Shown: in pieces, positions 16,357 to 26,006 of the stretch
Numbering within the stretch: the stretch's first letter is position 1
Layout of the letters: every line of letters begins with the position of its first letter
Translations under genes and position numbers: made by a program
DNA from: Chitinophagales bacterium
GTDB taxonomy: Bacteria > Bacteroidota > Bacteroidia > Chitinophagales > UBA2359
NCBI GenBank assembly: GCA_020636475.1
Contig: JACJXU010000001.1
Span: forward strand, 1-64,000
Direction: 5' to 3'
Length of the DNA stretch: 64,000 nt
The notes under the pieces: generated by a model
What the model was told of the DNA's origin: nothing
What the model saw: the letters and a program-made list of their open reading frames with translations, nothing else
The model's database searches: none

Positions 16357-17655
16357 ATGAACTATTCGTTTGTGGAGGCTCCTTTTCTGGGAAAATCGCT
16401 TAATCGCCGTCCTGTCAATATTGTAGGAGCGGGTATTTCCGGCTTATTGTTGGGCTTTTTCTTAAAAAAACAAGGTATTCCTTTCAAAATTTGGGAAAAA
16501 AATGACACTGCCGGAGGCTTGCTCGGCACATTACAAACGCCTTACGGCATTGCCGAAAAAGCCGCCAATGGTTTTTTGTGGAGCGATAGCCTTGTACAAA
16601 TCTGCGAACACCTCAAACTAAAAATAATTCCACCAAGCACTATCAGCAAAAAAAGATACATTTATTATCAAAAAAATCTGCGTCCTTTGCCTGTTTCTTG
16701 GCAGTGGGTAGTACAAGCGGGCTTGCGCAGTTTGCGCCCGCACAAAATACAAACCTACGAAACAGTAGCCGATTGGGGCAATGCTTTTTTGGGCGAAAAA
16801 ATTACCCAAAACTTGCTCTCCCCTGCCCTTTCGGGTATTTATGCCGCGCTGCCCGAAGAACTGAGTTTTCCGGCTATTTTTCCTTCACTGGCAAAAGCAC
16901 TTACACAAAAAAGAAGCCTTTTGCAAGCATTGCTACAAATGAGAAACAATACTTCTGCCGCTCCGGCTGCTTACAAAGGAACACTGAGCTTTGAAAATGG
17001 TATGCAAACGCTTATTGATGCGCTGCAAAAACATTTACAAAACGACATTGCCTTTAACACCAACATCACAGAATGTACGCCGCACGAAAATTGGGTGCTT
17101 TGCTGTCCGGCTGGAGCAGCGCAAAAACTTATTGACGAGCCTTATTTGTACAATGATTTTTCCGCCATTCGCTATGCCGACATTCATACATTCACCGTAT
17201 TTATTCCACGCGAAAACTGGCAAAATCAGCCACAAGGTTTCGGTTGTTTAATTCCTCGCGGGCAAAATTTTAATATTTTGGGAGCTATTTTCAACGACCA
17301 ACTTTTCCCCAATCGCACTATTTCAAAAGACCTTATCAGTATTACATGTATTATGCGCGATTTTGATGGAAGTTTTAGCAATATAAGCGAAAGCAATTTG
17401 TTGCAGCAAGTACAGCAAGAAATCGACCGCTTATTTGCAATACAAAGTAATACCATACAGATACAGCATTTTCATTGGAAAAACGGCATTCCTATTTACA
17501 GTCCGCAACTATTTAATGCTTGGTACAAAATACACGAATTTCTACATAGCAGTTTTAGTGCTATCCGACTTTTTGGCAACTATACAGGTGGCATTTCTAT
17601 CCGACAAATGGCAAGCAATGCGGAAAAAATAGCAACACTTGCCGCACAAAACTAA
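16357..17655 (+). CDS. hemY: Protoporphyrinogen oxidase-like FAD flavoprotein
   Basis: 432 aa. The N-terminal FAD-binding Rossmann motif is VGAGISGLLLGFFL followed by the acidic strand end WEKNDTAGG (about 24-53). The C-terminal FAD segment is IRLFGNYTGGISIRQM (about 404-419), very similar to the GNYxGGVSV box of HemG/HemY coproporphyrinogen/protoporphyrinogen oxidases. These oxidise the porphyrinogen late in haem synthesis using oxygen. The family is closely related to other amine oxidases, so the exact substrate is likely but not certain. I prefer the ATG at 16357 to the TTG at 16339. Converges with the ATP-grasp gene (4-bp overlap of stops). Confidence 0.7.
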   Translation: MNYSFVEAPFLGKSLNRRPVNIVGAGISGLLLGFFLKKQGIPFKIWEKNDTAGGLLGTLQTPYGIAEKAANGFLWSDSLVQICEHLKLKIIPPSTISKKRYIYYQKNLRPLPVSWQWVVQAGLRSLRPHKIQTYETVADWGNAFLGEKITQNLLSPALSGIYAALPEELSFPAIFPSLAKALTQKRSLLQALLQMRNNTSAAPAAYKGTLSFENGMQTLIDALQKHLQNDIAFNTNITECTPHENWVLCCPAGAAQKLIDEPYLYNDFSAIRYADIHTFTVFIPRENWQNQPQGFGCLIPRGQNFNILGAIFNDQLFPNRTISKDLISITCIMRDFDGSFSNISESNLLQQVQQEIDRLFAIQSNTIQIQHFHWKNGIPIYSPQLFNAWYKIHEFLHSSFSAIRLFGNYTGGISIRQMASNAEKIATLAAQN

Positions 17656-18722
17656 GGCTGTTTTGCTTGCGCCACCTCCACTTCGTGCCAATATTGCCGC
17701 AGCTTTCGCAAACGTTGATAGGCTTCGATATAAGACATATAAGCTACGCCATTTTGATGATTTATCCGCGCAATACGCCAAATGGTTTTCCAATGAAAAA
17801 AAATATCGCGGTAGGCTTGCAGCAACGAATAATTGGGTTGATAAATATGTGTTGGTTCGGATTTTACGCCGTTTAATTCTATAATTCTGAAGTTTTTCCC
17901 TTGTTTTAAAGCAGCTATACTTTCACATTTTATGTCAAAACGCCCATAATAAAAACCTTCTACATTTTGCGTAAGCGCATCAAAAACTGTTGTCAAGTTT
18001 TCGTCAATCAGTTCATTTCCGTTCAAAAAACAAGTGCCTCTGTTGTGGTTGCCAATAGCTCCTAACGCCACTTTTTCGCTTACGGCGGGTACATATTCCA
18101 GCAATTCCGGCTGATGTTTTTCAAAAAAAGGAATTTGCAAAAAAGCCCTATCTTTTTCCATCATCAAGCCGCGAACATTATTTTTTCCATCGCCTGTTAC
18201 TTGCAAAAACTCTTTTAGCGTAAGCGAACTCACTTGCCCTTTATATTGCCGCGGAAAACGAAAATACAACACGCCTACTTCTTCCGAATAATCCAAAAAT
18301 TCTTGCAATAAAAAATCGGCGGGCGTTTTGGCGTGATATTTCTCTAATTGTTCGATTGTATCAATTTTTTCTACCAGAAAACCTCTTTCACCTTTGTCGG
18401 GCTTGGCTATTAAAGGAAAATCTAAAACTTTTGCTTGCTGCACTACTTGCGCAAATGGCGTATTTCGGGCAATAAAAATGGTTTGAGGTACAAACTGCTG
18501 CGGCAGCATTTCATAAATATGGTTTTTCGATTCTCCCAGAAATCCGCCCGTTTCAATAGCAGGATTAGCTGCCGTAAAAAACAAAAAATGGCGCGCACGA
18601 AGCGAAAGCCAAATCCAATACAAATAAACAGGTGTATAAAAAAAATGAAAATTCCAATATTCCCAGTGCCTTAGTTTTATCGTAAAACGCCGCCACTTTT
18701 CAGTCCATTTTTGTGCGAACAT
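17652..18722 (-). CDS. ATP-grasp domain protein (D-Ala-D-Ala-ligase-like)
   Basis: 356 aa. An N-terminal aromatic stretch (about 12-45, containing FFYTPVYLYWIWLSL) suggests membrane association, then an ATP-grasp domain: FPLIAKPDKGERGFLVEKI at about 122-140 (ATP-binding lysine and loop), FLLQEFLDYSEEVGVLYFRF, and the metal-binding end YYGRFDIKCES...FRIIELNGVKSEP. The ligase substrate is unknown. The family occurs as stand-alone Bacteroidota proteins. The ATG at 18722 lies 23 bp inside the end of the NRDE gene, indicating translational coupling; an upstream GTG at 18737 is possible. Confidence 0.72.
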   Translation of the reverse strand: MFAQKWTEKWRRFTIKLRHWEYWNFHFFYTPVYLYWIWLSLRARHFLFFTAANPAIETGGFLGESKNHIYEMLPQQFVPQTIFIARNTPFAQVVQQAKVLDFPLIAKPDKGERGFLVEKIDTIEQLEKYHAKTPADFLLQEFLDYSEEVGVLYFRFPRQYKGQVSSLTLKEFLQVTGDGKNNVRGLMMEKDRAFLQIPFFEKHQPELLEYVPAVSEKVALGAIGNHNRGTCFLNGNELIDENLTTVFDALTQNVEGFYYGRFDIKCESIAALKQGKNFRIIELNGVKSEPTHIYQPNYSLLQAYRDIFFHWKTIWRIARINHQNGVAYMSYIEAYQRLRKLRQYWHEVEVAQAKQP

Positions 18723-19428
18723 GGTCGAAAGATACACAACTTTTTCGTTGGTGAATTAAATCTTTATACCCGAACGCCATTTCATTTTCATCAAAAACGA
18801 TTTGCGAAATACTTAGTGTTTGTAAAGAATTGCGCTGCATTACAAGGTCGTTTGTTTCGCTTCCTACTTTTCCAAAAGTATGAAAACACTCCATCAAATC
18901 GGGGTTTATAGTTGCATTTTGGGCAACAAATGAAGCAAAAAGTTGCTCGCGAGCTTGGCGCACCGCAGCAGCGTACAAAGTAGCCGAAGACCAGATATAG
19001 GCTTGCTGCGCATCTAATTTTCGCCAAAAACGCTCTTCACCATTCCACCGAAGTTCGTACAAATCATTTTTTTCGATAAAAATAAGCGTAAAAGGCTCTA
19101 TACCTTCCAACAGATATTGCGCACAAAAAGATGCGAAAGAAGTAGCTTCCAAAGCGTGTATTGGCACCAAGCCTCTACTTTGCCGATAAGGCGGCTGTGG
19201 CACGTGTGCTTCGAAAGCACCATTTAACAGACAAGCCGCAGTGCCTTTGTTGCTGCAAGCAATCCAAGTACCGCCTGCCTGCTGGTCTTTGGGATAAATA
19301 AGTTCGCGGTCTTTGTGTACATATATTTCGGGCGATAATGTGGGGCGCATTTTTTGTTCATCGCGGTTTGATGTAAGCACCCAAGCATTATTTTTTTTAG
19401 CTAAAGGGAAAAAGGTTACGGTACACAT
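18700..19428 (-). CDS. NRDE/TANGO2-family protein
   Basis: 242 aa, cytoplasmic. It starts MCTVTF, so Cys2 becomes the N-terminal residue, the position expected for an Ntn-type nucleophile. NRDE at residues 21-24 (in VLTSNRDEQ) is the family's namesake motif, with RPT and GGTWIACS following. TANGO2 homologues in eukaryotes are tied to haem trafficking; the bacterial role is unsettled. Its ATG overlaps the last base of the DinB-family stop codon (TAATG). That overlap and the 23-bp overlap with the ATP-grasp gene make a tight three-gene unit. Confidence 0.85.
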   Translation of the reverse strand: MCTVTFFPLAKKNNAWVLTSNRDEQKMRPTLSPEIYVHKDRELIYPKDQQAGGTWIACSNKGTAACLLNGAFEAHVPQPPYRQSRGLVPIHALEATSFASFCAQYLLEGIEPFTLIFIEKNDLYELRWNGEERFWRKLDAQQAYIWSSATLYAAAVRQAREQLFASFVAQNATINPDLMECFHTFGKVGSETNDLVMQRNSLQTLSISQIVFDENEMAFGYKDLIHQRKSCVSFDHVRTKMD

Positions 19429-19931
19429 TAGGAAGCATTTGTATTTTGCGAATGAAATATGGTGGAAGGTGCTACGCCAAATGTTGGAGGAATGATTAAC
19501 TGCGGCAAACAATATTGCAAACCGATGCGTATAAGAGCTAAATGGTGAATGGTATGTTCAATATTGTACCAAATTTCGCGCGACAAACTTGTAGCAATTA
19601 GCTCCCTATTATAGGTAGCTTTTAAGCGCAAAGGCACTTCTTCTTGCGGAAGATTTTCTAAGCCAACCCCAATGTGTTGTAAGCAATCGCGGGCGACGGC
19701 GGGATTATTTTCTAAGGCTGTGTTTCTGCGGCGAAGGTCGTAGTTTATTTCGCCCAAAGGATATTGCTCCAACAAACAAATGTAAAATTCCAAAATATGC
19801 CGCGTGTGTTGCCCAATACTACTGCCGTTGTAAATTGGCAAGCTATTATTATATATTTCAGTATCAATTTTCACCAAATACCAACTTACATATTCCAAAC
19901 TATCGCGGGCGGAGTCTTTGAGGTGTTTCAT
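19428..19931 (-). CDS. DinB-family putative metalloenzyme
   Basis: 167 aa, a four-helix-bundle DinB/YfiT-type protein. The three metal-binding histidines expected for the family are visible: one in SIGQHTRHILEF (about 38-49) and two in IEHTIHHLALIRIG (about 121-134). Many members are thiol-dependent transferases (mycothiol or bacillithiol); others are of unknown activity. First gene of the unit with NRDE and ATP-grasp. Function of this copy unassigned. Confidence 0.78.
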   Translation of the reverse strand: MKHLKDSARDSLEYVSWYLVKIDTEIYNNSLPIYNGSSIGQHTRHILEFYICLLEQYPLGEINYDLRRRNTALENNPAVARDCLQHIGVGLENLPQEEVPLRLKATYNRELIATSLSREIWYNIEHTIHHLALIRIGLQYCLPQLIIPPTFGVAPSTIFHSQNTNAS

Positions 19932-20002
19932 CGAAATGAAATTATTTCTTTCTTTAAAATCACTTCAAAAATACATGTATTTCTTGAGAATATATTTTGT
20001 AA

Positions 20003-20761
20003 TTATAAATAAAGTGGAATTTTGTGCTGCCAGATGTCCCAAGCGGCTTCTGCCTGCAAGTGTAGCATTTCTAAGCCATTTTGGGTTGCGGCTCCTTGTT
20101 TTTTTCCTTTTTGCAAAAAAAGTGTTTCGGCAGGATTGTACACCAAATCGTAGAGGATATGTTTTTCGCTTATTGCTTCATAAGGAATTTCGGGCGCGGT
20201 TTCTACATTAGGATACATTCCCAAAGGTGTGGTATTAATAATTAGATAGTTTTTTTGTAGCAATGCGGGCAAAAGTGCAGCATAATGAAGTTGTTGGGAA
20301 GTGGGCGTGCGCGAAACAATAGTATAATGAATGCCTAATTGTTGCAATACGTAGCAAACCGCTTTTGCTGCGCCGCCATTGCCCAGCACCAATGCACTTG
20401 TATGATGCGCCCGCAGGAGCGGCTGAATACTTTGCGCAAAACCGATAGCATCGGTATTATAGCCAAGCAATTTGTTTTGGTGGCGCACTACTACATTTAC
20501 CGCTCCAATGGCAGTAGCTTCGGGCGAAAGTGCGCTGAGATAAGGAATTATTTTTTCTTTGTAAGGAATGGTTACATTAAATCCCACCAAATTTGGCATA
20601 GCGGCTAAGAGTTCCGGCAAGTCGGAAATATGTGCTAAGGGAAAAAGCGCATAACTTAGTGGGGCTGAAGATGATGTGGCGGCAAACTTTTGGTCGAAAT
20701 ATTTTTTGGAAAAAGAATGACTTAGCGGATAGCCGATTAAGCCAAATTGTATTTTTTCCAT
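20003..20761 (-). CDS. aroE: Shikimate dehydrogenase
   Basis: 252 aa, cytoplasmic, NADPH-dependent reduction of 3-dehydroshikimate in aromatic amino acid synthesis. Shikimate-binding GYPLSHSFSKKYFDQKF is at residues 10-26. The catalytic Lys is in VTIPYKEKIIPYL at about 63-75, with a partner Asp in GYNTDAIGF at about 98-106. The dinucleotide motif is LGNGGAAKA at about 126-134. Short relative to E. coli AroE (272 aa) but complete. Same strand as the methyltransferase upstream (6-bp gap), so cotranscribed with it. Confidence 0.95.
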   Translation of the reverse strand: MEKIQFGLIGYPLSHSFSKKYFDQKFAATSSSAPLSYALFPLAHISDLPELLAAMPNLVGFNVTIPYKEKIIPYLSALSPEATAIGAVNVVVRHQNKLLGYNTDAIGFAQSIQPLLRAHHTSALVLGNGGAAKAVCYVLQQLGIHYTIVSRTPTSQQLHYAALLPALLQKNYLIINTTPLGMYPNVETAPEIPYEAISEKHILYDLVYNPAETLFLQKGKKQGAATQNGLEMLHLQAEAAWDIWQHKIPLYL

Positions 20762-20767
20762 TTTATC

Positions 20768-21328
20768 TCAAATATTTTTACACTGGTAAATAAGTGCCGG
20801 CGGAATATTGCGCGCTACAAATTGAATGTCAATAGAATTGAAAAACGATTTTAGCATTTTGTACGACAAAAGTGAGTATTGTATTTGAATAAACGCGCCT
20901 GTTTGTGGCAACAGGTTTTTTACTACTGCCAGAATATTTTTCAATACATTGTCGGGCAAAAGAGCTAAAGGTAGTGCAGAAACCACGTAATCTATTTTTT
21001 CGACTTCGTATTTTTCTAAGTATTGCTCAATGTTTTCGGCGGAGTCTTTTACCAAAATAAGGCGCGGGTCTTGGGCGACTATTTTTTCCAATACGGCACA
21101 AAATTTTTCATTAATTTCAAAGGCAATGAGCTTGGCATTGGGTGGCAGTTTTTGCAAAATATTTCGCGTAATGCAGCCATCTCCGGCACCTAATTCTACA
21201 ATACAGCTCACTTGTGAAAAGTCAATGTTTTTCAACATTTTACGAATAGCATACTTAGACGTAGCCGTAATGGTACCGACTGTTTTCATGTTTTTAATTC
21301 CTTCTACGAACAAATCTATTTTTCGCAT
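20768..21328 (-). CDS. SAM-dependent methyltransferase, phospholipid N-methyltransferase-like
   Basis: 186 aa, Rossmann-fold methyltransferase. Motif I is VELGAGDGCITRNIL at about 44-58, the acidic end of strand 2 is IAFEINEKF, and DYVVSALPLALLP at about 114-126 replaces the NPPY box of nucleic-acid enzymes. With the N-terminal helix GTITATSKYAIRKML, this resembles the PmtA-type phospholipid N-methyltransferases rather than KsgA. A role in phosphatidylethanolamine methylation is plausible but unproven. aroE follows 6 bp downstream. Confidence 0.65.
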   Translation of the reverse strand: MRKIDLFVEGIKNMKTVGTITATSKYAIRKMLKNIDFSQVSCIVELGAGDGCITRNILQKLPPNAKLIAFEINEKFCAVLEKIVAQDPRLILVKDSAENIEQYLEKYEVEKIDYVVSALPLALLPDNVLKNILAVVKNLLPQTGAFIQIQYSLLSYKMLKSFFNSIDIQFVARNIPPALIYQCKNI

Positions 21329-21376
21329 ACTGTCGCCTGTTTTATATGGTGCAAAAACTTATTAGTGAGCATTTTT

Positions 21377-22147
21377 TTATTTATCTAAATACTGAAAAAA
21401 CGTATCTCCTCGAAGCCCTAAACGCAAGGTTTCTAAGGCAATAACTTCGGAAGGGGCAATATTGCCCAAATTTACATTCGCGCCCAATAGTTTTATAAAC
21501 CAATCTTGTTGCGCTTTAATGGGCGATTCCCAAATAATGTTTTCGGCAGCTACTTTGGTAAGGATTTCATCAATCAAACCCATACGCACTTCGCCAGTGG
21601 AGCGGTAAATACCAATATTTCCGCCTTCGCGGGCTTCGGCAATTACTTTCCACGCACCCACACTCAACTCGGCATTCATCAGTTCAATCCACTTGTAGGG
21701 AGGTAATATTTTATCTTTGTCTTTGGAGCCTACTTCCGACAAAACGGTAAAATTTTTAGCAAAATACTGGATATAGCTACATTTTTGCGCATGGTCTATT
21801 TCCAAACAACCATCCGAAATTTCGACCAAATCTAACTGCAAACTTTCTACCAATCGCTCGTAGTCGTGCATTTGCTGACGCGCTACAAAGGCTTCGAAAA
21901 GTGTTCCGCCCAGATAGCAGCGAATATTTGCTTGACGATAAAGTGCTATTTTTTCTTTAAGTTTTGTGGTGAGCGCAGAAGTACCAAATCCGAGTTTCAC
22001 AATGTCCACGTACTGATGTACACTATCTACAAAATCTTCGGCTTCTCGAAGCGACAAGCCTTTGTCCATAACCATCGTTAGTCCTGACTGACGTACTTTT
22101 TCCGTGCGTTCGGGAATATTTTTTAAGCCAAAATATTTTCCTACCAT
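21377..22147 (-). CDS. comA: Phosphosulfolactate synthase (ComA family)
   Basis: 256 aa, TIM-barrel enzyme without cofactor. ComA adds sulfite to phosphoenolpyruvate to give (R)-phosphosulfolactate. Landmarks: GLTMVMDKGLSLREAEDF near residues 22-39, YVDIVKLGFGTSAL (about 47-60), RCYLGGTLFEAF (about 75-86), VEISDGCLEI (about 108-117), LSEVGSKD (about 136-143), EAREGGNIGIYRSTGEVR (about 171-188). In archaea the product leads to coenzyme M. In Bacteroidota the downstream fate is not fixed and might be sulfolactate or sulfonate precursors; no comB/comC is in the window. Confidence 0.85.
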   Translation of the reverse strand: MVGKYFGLKNIPERTEKVRQSGLTMVMDKGLSLREAEDFVDSVHQYVDIVKLGFGTSALTTKLKEKIALYRQANIRCYLGGTLFEAFVARQQMHDYERLVESLQLDLVEISDGCLEIDHAQKCSYIQYFAKNFTVLSEVGSKDKDKILPPYKWIELMNAELSVGAWKVIAEAREGGNIGIYRSTGEVRMGLIDEILTKVAAENIIWESPIKAQQDWFIKLLGANVNLGNIAPSEVIALETLRLGLRGDTFFQYLDK

Positions 22148-22159
22148 TCAAGGTATTTT

Positions 22160-23586
22160 TTATAAGTAAGTGTTAATTAATTTTTGAATTTCGCTATGAA
22201 AATGAAGATTGGGCAGAATTTTATATATCATTTCGTATTGCGAAGGGTCGATTTGCAAGGCTTTTTCCAACAATGCCTGTGCTTGCGCATTGAGTCCCTG
22301 ATAGTGCAAATAACAAAAGCCCATATAATTAATTTCGGCATCATCGCCAAAAAATTCTAAGGCGCGCAATATTACCGTAACGGCTTCTTCGTAGTATGCT
22401 TCCTCGAAATAAATACCGGAAAGTAGCAACCAAATTTTTTTGTTTTGAGGGTCTTGTTGTAAGTATTGCAAACAATATTCGATGGCTTCGGCGGGGCGTT
22501 CCATCAAATTATTGAGCATTGCCAATGCAAAAATCACCTCTCTGTTGTTGTCGTTGAGTTGAAGGGTTCGCTTGAAAGCTGCCAGTGCTTTTTCATTTTG
22601 CTTCAGTTCAAACTCCGCTACGCCCAAGCGAAACCAGGCTTCGGCATGATTGGCATCTTGCTGGGTAGCGCGTTTGAAATAGTATTGGGCTTTGATAAAA
22701 TGGTTAAGATTGAAATGACAAACGCCAATAATGTGCAATATTTCGGCATCGGGACCTTGATTGTACATTACTTGCAAATACCAATACAATGCTTTTTCGT
22801 AGTCCTGCTGGTCGAAATAAGTGTCGCCAATACAAGCACAAGGCATTGCCCAGTTTTCGGTAAGGTCGGCAGCTTGATAAAAAGCTTATGAAGTGCTGCG
22901 GGATAGTTTTGTTGTGCCTTATAAATATTGCCCAAAATAAGTTTATATGCGCGGGCATTTTTTGTCGTTTTGAATAAGATATTCTGTTAAAAAATCTATG
23001 TTTCCTTCATCATTCCAGTCGGTTTCTTCCAACATAAATTCGTATTGCTCCAAAGCATCGTTATAGTTGGGTTCTATGCGCAGGGCATCTTCCAAAGAAG
23101 CATAAGCGCGGCGATATTCCTCCATTTGCTGATAGGCTTCGGCACGCAAAAGATATAGCTCAATCTTTCTTCTTCGTCCGCGTATTGCAAAGCAATGTCG
23201 GTAGTGTCTATTGCCATTTGGCTGTGCGATTCGTTGAGGAGAAATTCCAATTTTACAAAATAAAGCTCTGTATCGTAGGGAATTTCTTCAATCAACTGGT
23301 CTATTTGCAACAAAGCCTGCGAAAACACCAAACTACCTTGCTCGTAGCTTATTTCTATGTTTTTCAGCTTAAAATATGCCGACTGCGGAAATAAGTCTAA
23401 GGCTAAAGCAATGAGTTGGACGGCTTTATCAAAATCAAAACATTCTAAGTAATATTCTAAAATGTGTTCTAAGTTACTGTGGTCGAAATATTGATGGCTG
23501 TTTTCCGCCACCATTCTTTCATACATGTCAATGAGTTCTTGGAGACCTTCGTCCATCCAATCGTCACGGTCATCGTTATATGCCAT
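22160..23586 (-). pseudogene. TPR-repeat protein, interrupted by three frameshifts
   Basis: A single coding sequence can be followed across three reading frames. It starts MAYNDDRDDWMDEG at 23586, has at least eight tetratricopeptide units (e.g. SLEDALRIEPNYNDAL; ALAAFKRTLQLNDNN; ALLEKALQIDPSQY) and stops at 22160. Frame breaks: near 23161 (one base missing), in the T run 22958-22963 (one extra or two missing), in the A run 22879-22883 (one missing). Correcting these gives 475-476 codons plus stop with no internal stop. TPR solenoids mediate protein-protein contacts. I treat the breaks as probable consensus errors, since two neighbouring genes are damaged in the same way. Confidence 0.75.
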
Positions 23587-23605
23587 TCAGTTTTTTTTAT
23601 TAGGG

Positions 23606-23634
23606 CAAAGTTAGTAAACAAAATTTATAGACAA
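23606..23634 (-). promoter_or_regulatory. Promoter of the TPR gene, -33 and -7 both present
   Basis: On the minus strand TTG (23634-23632), an 18-bp spacer, then TAACTTTG (23613-23606). This fits the Bacteroidota TTG-N17-23-TAnnTTTG pattern and lies 20 bp before the ATG at 23586. It is the best complete promoter I found in the window. Confidence 0.6.
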
Positions 23635-23815
23635 GGCAAAACTTCACATAGGCAAAAGGCATTTCTTTTTTGTCAGTATTATTTTACCATTATCCAAATT
23701 AAAAGCATTTAAAGGATAAAAAGAATTTTTTGGGTTTAAATTTATTTAAAAACAAGAAATATTACCGTACGGATTAACAATCTTCCGCCAGAAATTGTTT
23801 TGGGCGCGATATAAC

Positions 23816-24745
23816 TTAATCCGGCGATATTCCATTCAAAAAATCGACTACCGACATACGTTTTTGTTTTCGGCTTGCACTTCTTGGCAGTGAATAAAGC
23901 CATCTTCGCAAGCAAAACTAAGGTGAGTTTTGTAGTCTGTCACCCACTTTCCGGGCAATATTCGGTGACTTTCTAAGGTATATTTTGCTTTTAAAATTTT
24001 GAGTGCTTTATCCTGAAATTCGGTAAAAGCACCGGGATAAGGACTCAAACCACGAATAAAATTATACACTTGCTCCGCCTCGCGGAAGAAGTCAATACGG
24101 CAATCTTCGCGAAAAATTTTGGGTGCTTTAGGATAATCGCCTTGCAAATCTTGCACGCGTACTTGCACATTCCTGTGGCAATAGCTTTGACGGTTTGCAG
24201 CACTAAGTCCGCTCCTTTTGCATTAGCGTATCGTGTAGCTCTCCGGCGGTAGTATCTTTGCCAATAGGCACGCTTTCTTGGAGAATTATTTTTCCCGTAT
24301 CAATTTCTTTTCAATAAAAAAGTGGTGAGCCCTGTTTCGGTTTCGCCATTGATAACTGCCCAATTAATGGGTGCTGCGCCGCGATATTTCGGCAAAAGCG
24401 AAGCGTGTAGATTGAATGTACCCAAAGGCGGCATTTCAAACACAAGTGCGGGCAACATTCTAAATGCCACCACCACAAAAACATCAGCAGCGAGAGCTTG
24501 CAGTGTTGCCAAAATGCTTCATCGCGCAGTTTTTCGGGTTGGAGTACGAGAATTTGGTGCTGTTCGGCGTATTTTTTTACAGGCGATGGTTGTAAGTGGT
24601 AGCCGCGTCCGGCAGGTCTATCCGGCGAAGTGACAACGCCAACTACTTGGCAGCCATTTTCCAATAAATGCGCCAAAGGTGCTACCGCAAACTCGGGCGT
24701 ACCCATATACACTATGCGCAAGTGCGTGTAATCTTTGTTTTTCAT
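23816..24745 (-). pseudogene. fmt: Methionyl-tRNA formyltransferase, broken by about six indels
   Basis: Recognisable end to end. IVYMGTPEFAVAPL and SPDRPAGRG sit at the N-terminus; [40 protein letters not shown] is the formyl-transfer core with its [10 protein letters not shown] box; the C-terminal domain ends SVVDFLNGISPD. Apparent missing single bases: A run 24511-24514, A run 24316-24321, T run 24308-24311, T run 24216-24219, CC at 24172, T run 23861-23865. Adding six bases to the 930-bp span gives 312 codons including stop, the normal Fmt length. Fmt formylates initiator tRNA and is rarely dispensable, so real decay is unlikely. Confidence 0.85.
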
Positions 24746-24837
24746 ACAGTATTTTTGGGTGAATGAAAAAGGACGGTAAAGGTACGGAATTTGGGGAGGA
24801 AGTGCAGAACTTAAATGAAATGAAATGAATTAAATTA

Positions 24838-25789
24838 TTACTCTTTATAACAATCCATTATTTTAACAAAATTGATAAATACAAATGGCAAATCGGGAAT
24901 ACCTATACTGCGTCTGCGCTCATTCACTTCCGCCTGCTCCGCTTCGCTTAGTTTTGCCAGTGTCTTAAAGTTGGGTTTTTCTTCTGTCGCTATGTTCTCG
25001 TAAAATTGAAGTAGTAATAAAATTCATCTTTTCCTCTTTCGCGATACGTAGCGCGGTTCATCGTTAGGGCGTAAGTATTTGCATCTAAATATCCTTTCAG
25101 CAAGGCTTGATGTAAGTACGCGGCTATATCTTCAAAATAGTGACTATCGGCAAGATGCAAGTACGGCGCAACCAGCAAGCCACAATTTGCACACGAAAAC
25201 TCCCAACGTAGCCATAGCTTTGGTGTATTTCAATACTTTGTCGCGCAAATAACGATGCCCCAAATCCGTATCGTTCGCCAATGCCCAAAGTTGGTCGTTC
25301 AGCAAGGCGGCATCTTCGTCCGAAACATTGCCGCGCAATGCTTGGTCCACAGCCATAAGGGTATCTATCGTTTTTTCGAGGGCTTCGTAATTTTTACAAA
25401 ATACACTTCTTCAGCAACTTCCTGAAAATTTGCCATTACCTCTACCCTATCTTTTTTCAGTTTCTGAAGGTATTTTTCCTTTTCGCTCGGGCGTATTTTC
25501 ACTTCTCTGGCGAACGCTAATAATGCTTCGTCTTGTGGCGAAGCAAAACTATTCAGCAGAGCTATATTCAACCAATACGGCTGCGGAATACTTGTTTGCT
25601 GGTCGAATAGTTTTTGGGCTTCCCTAAATTTTCGGTAGCTGCCTCTTTATCGCCTTGCGCACAATGCAACAGGCTTTGGTTTAGCTGGTAGCAATAGTCG
25701 ATATATACTTGCTTTTCAGCTGCTTTTTGGCAAGAACTGAAACAAAAGCCTGACAGACAGAAAATAAAAATTAGGTTCAAAATTTTCAT
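24838..25789 (-). pseudogene. Lipoprotein of unknown function, broken by about four indels
   Basis: Starts at ATG 25789 with a lipoprotein signal peptide (MKILNLIFIF, lipobox FSSC), then a helical protein that can be followed through four frames to a stop at 24838 (last residues KIMDCYKE). Breaks: T run 25629-25632 and T run 25391-25395 (one base missing each), near 25190 (one extra or two missing), and near 25010 (one missing). The corrected length is about 317-318 aa. I do not recognise the family. All indels lie in the same 2.8-kb stretch as those in fmt and the TPR gene. Confidence 0.6.
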
Positions 25790-26006
25790 ACACAAATGCT
25801 TATTCTTAAGAACTACGAACAAAAAAAAACAAATATATAAAATACCTGCGGTATGTTTTATTCATTATCCCATAAAAAATAAAAATATTTCACCACGTCC
25901 CTTAAAACACACCTAAGCAATATATTTTGGCATTAAGTATCTGCCCAAAAGTAATCAAGTATTTTCTTCAATAATTTACTTTGAAACTTGTGTATTGAGT
26001 ATAGCC

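Noticed and set aside
22160..25789. True pseudogenes of fmt and the two neighbouring genes
   Set aside because: The protein sequence stays well conserved on both sides of every break and all corrected lengths are normal. Decayed genes would also show substitutions and larger deletions. I list them as pseudogene only because the sequence as given is interrupted.
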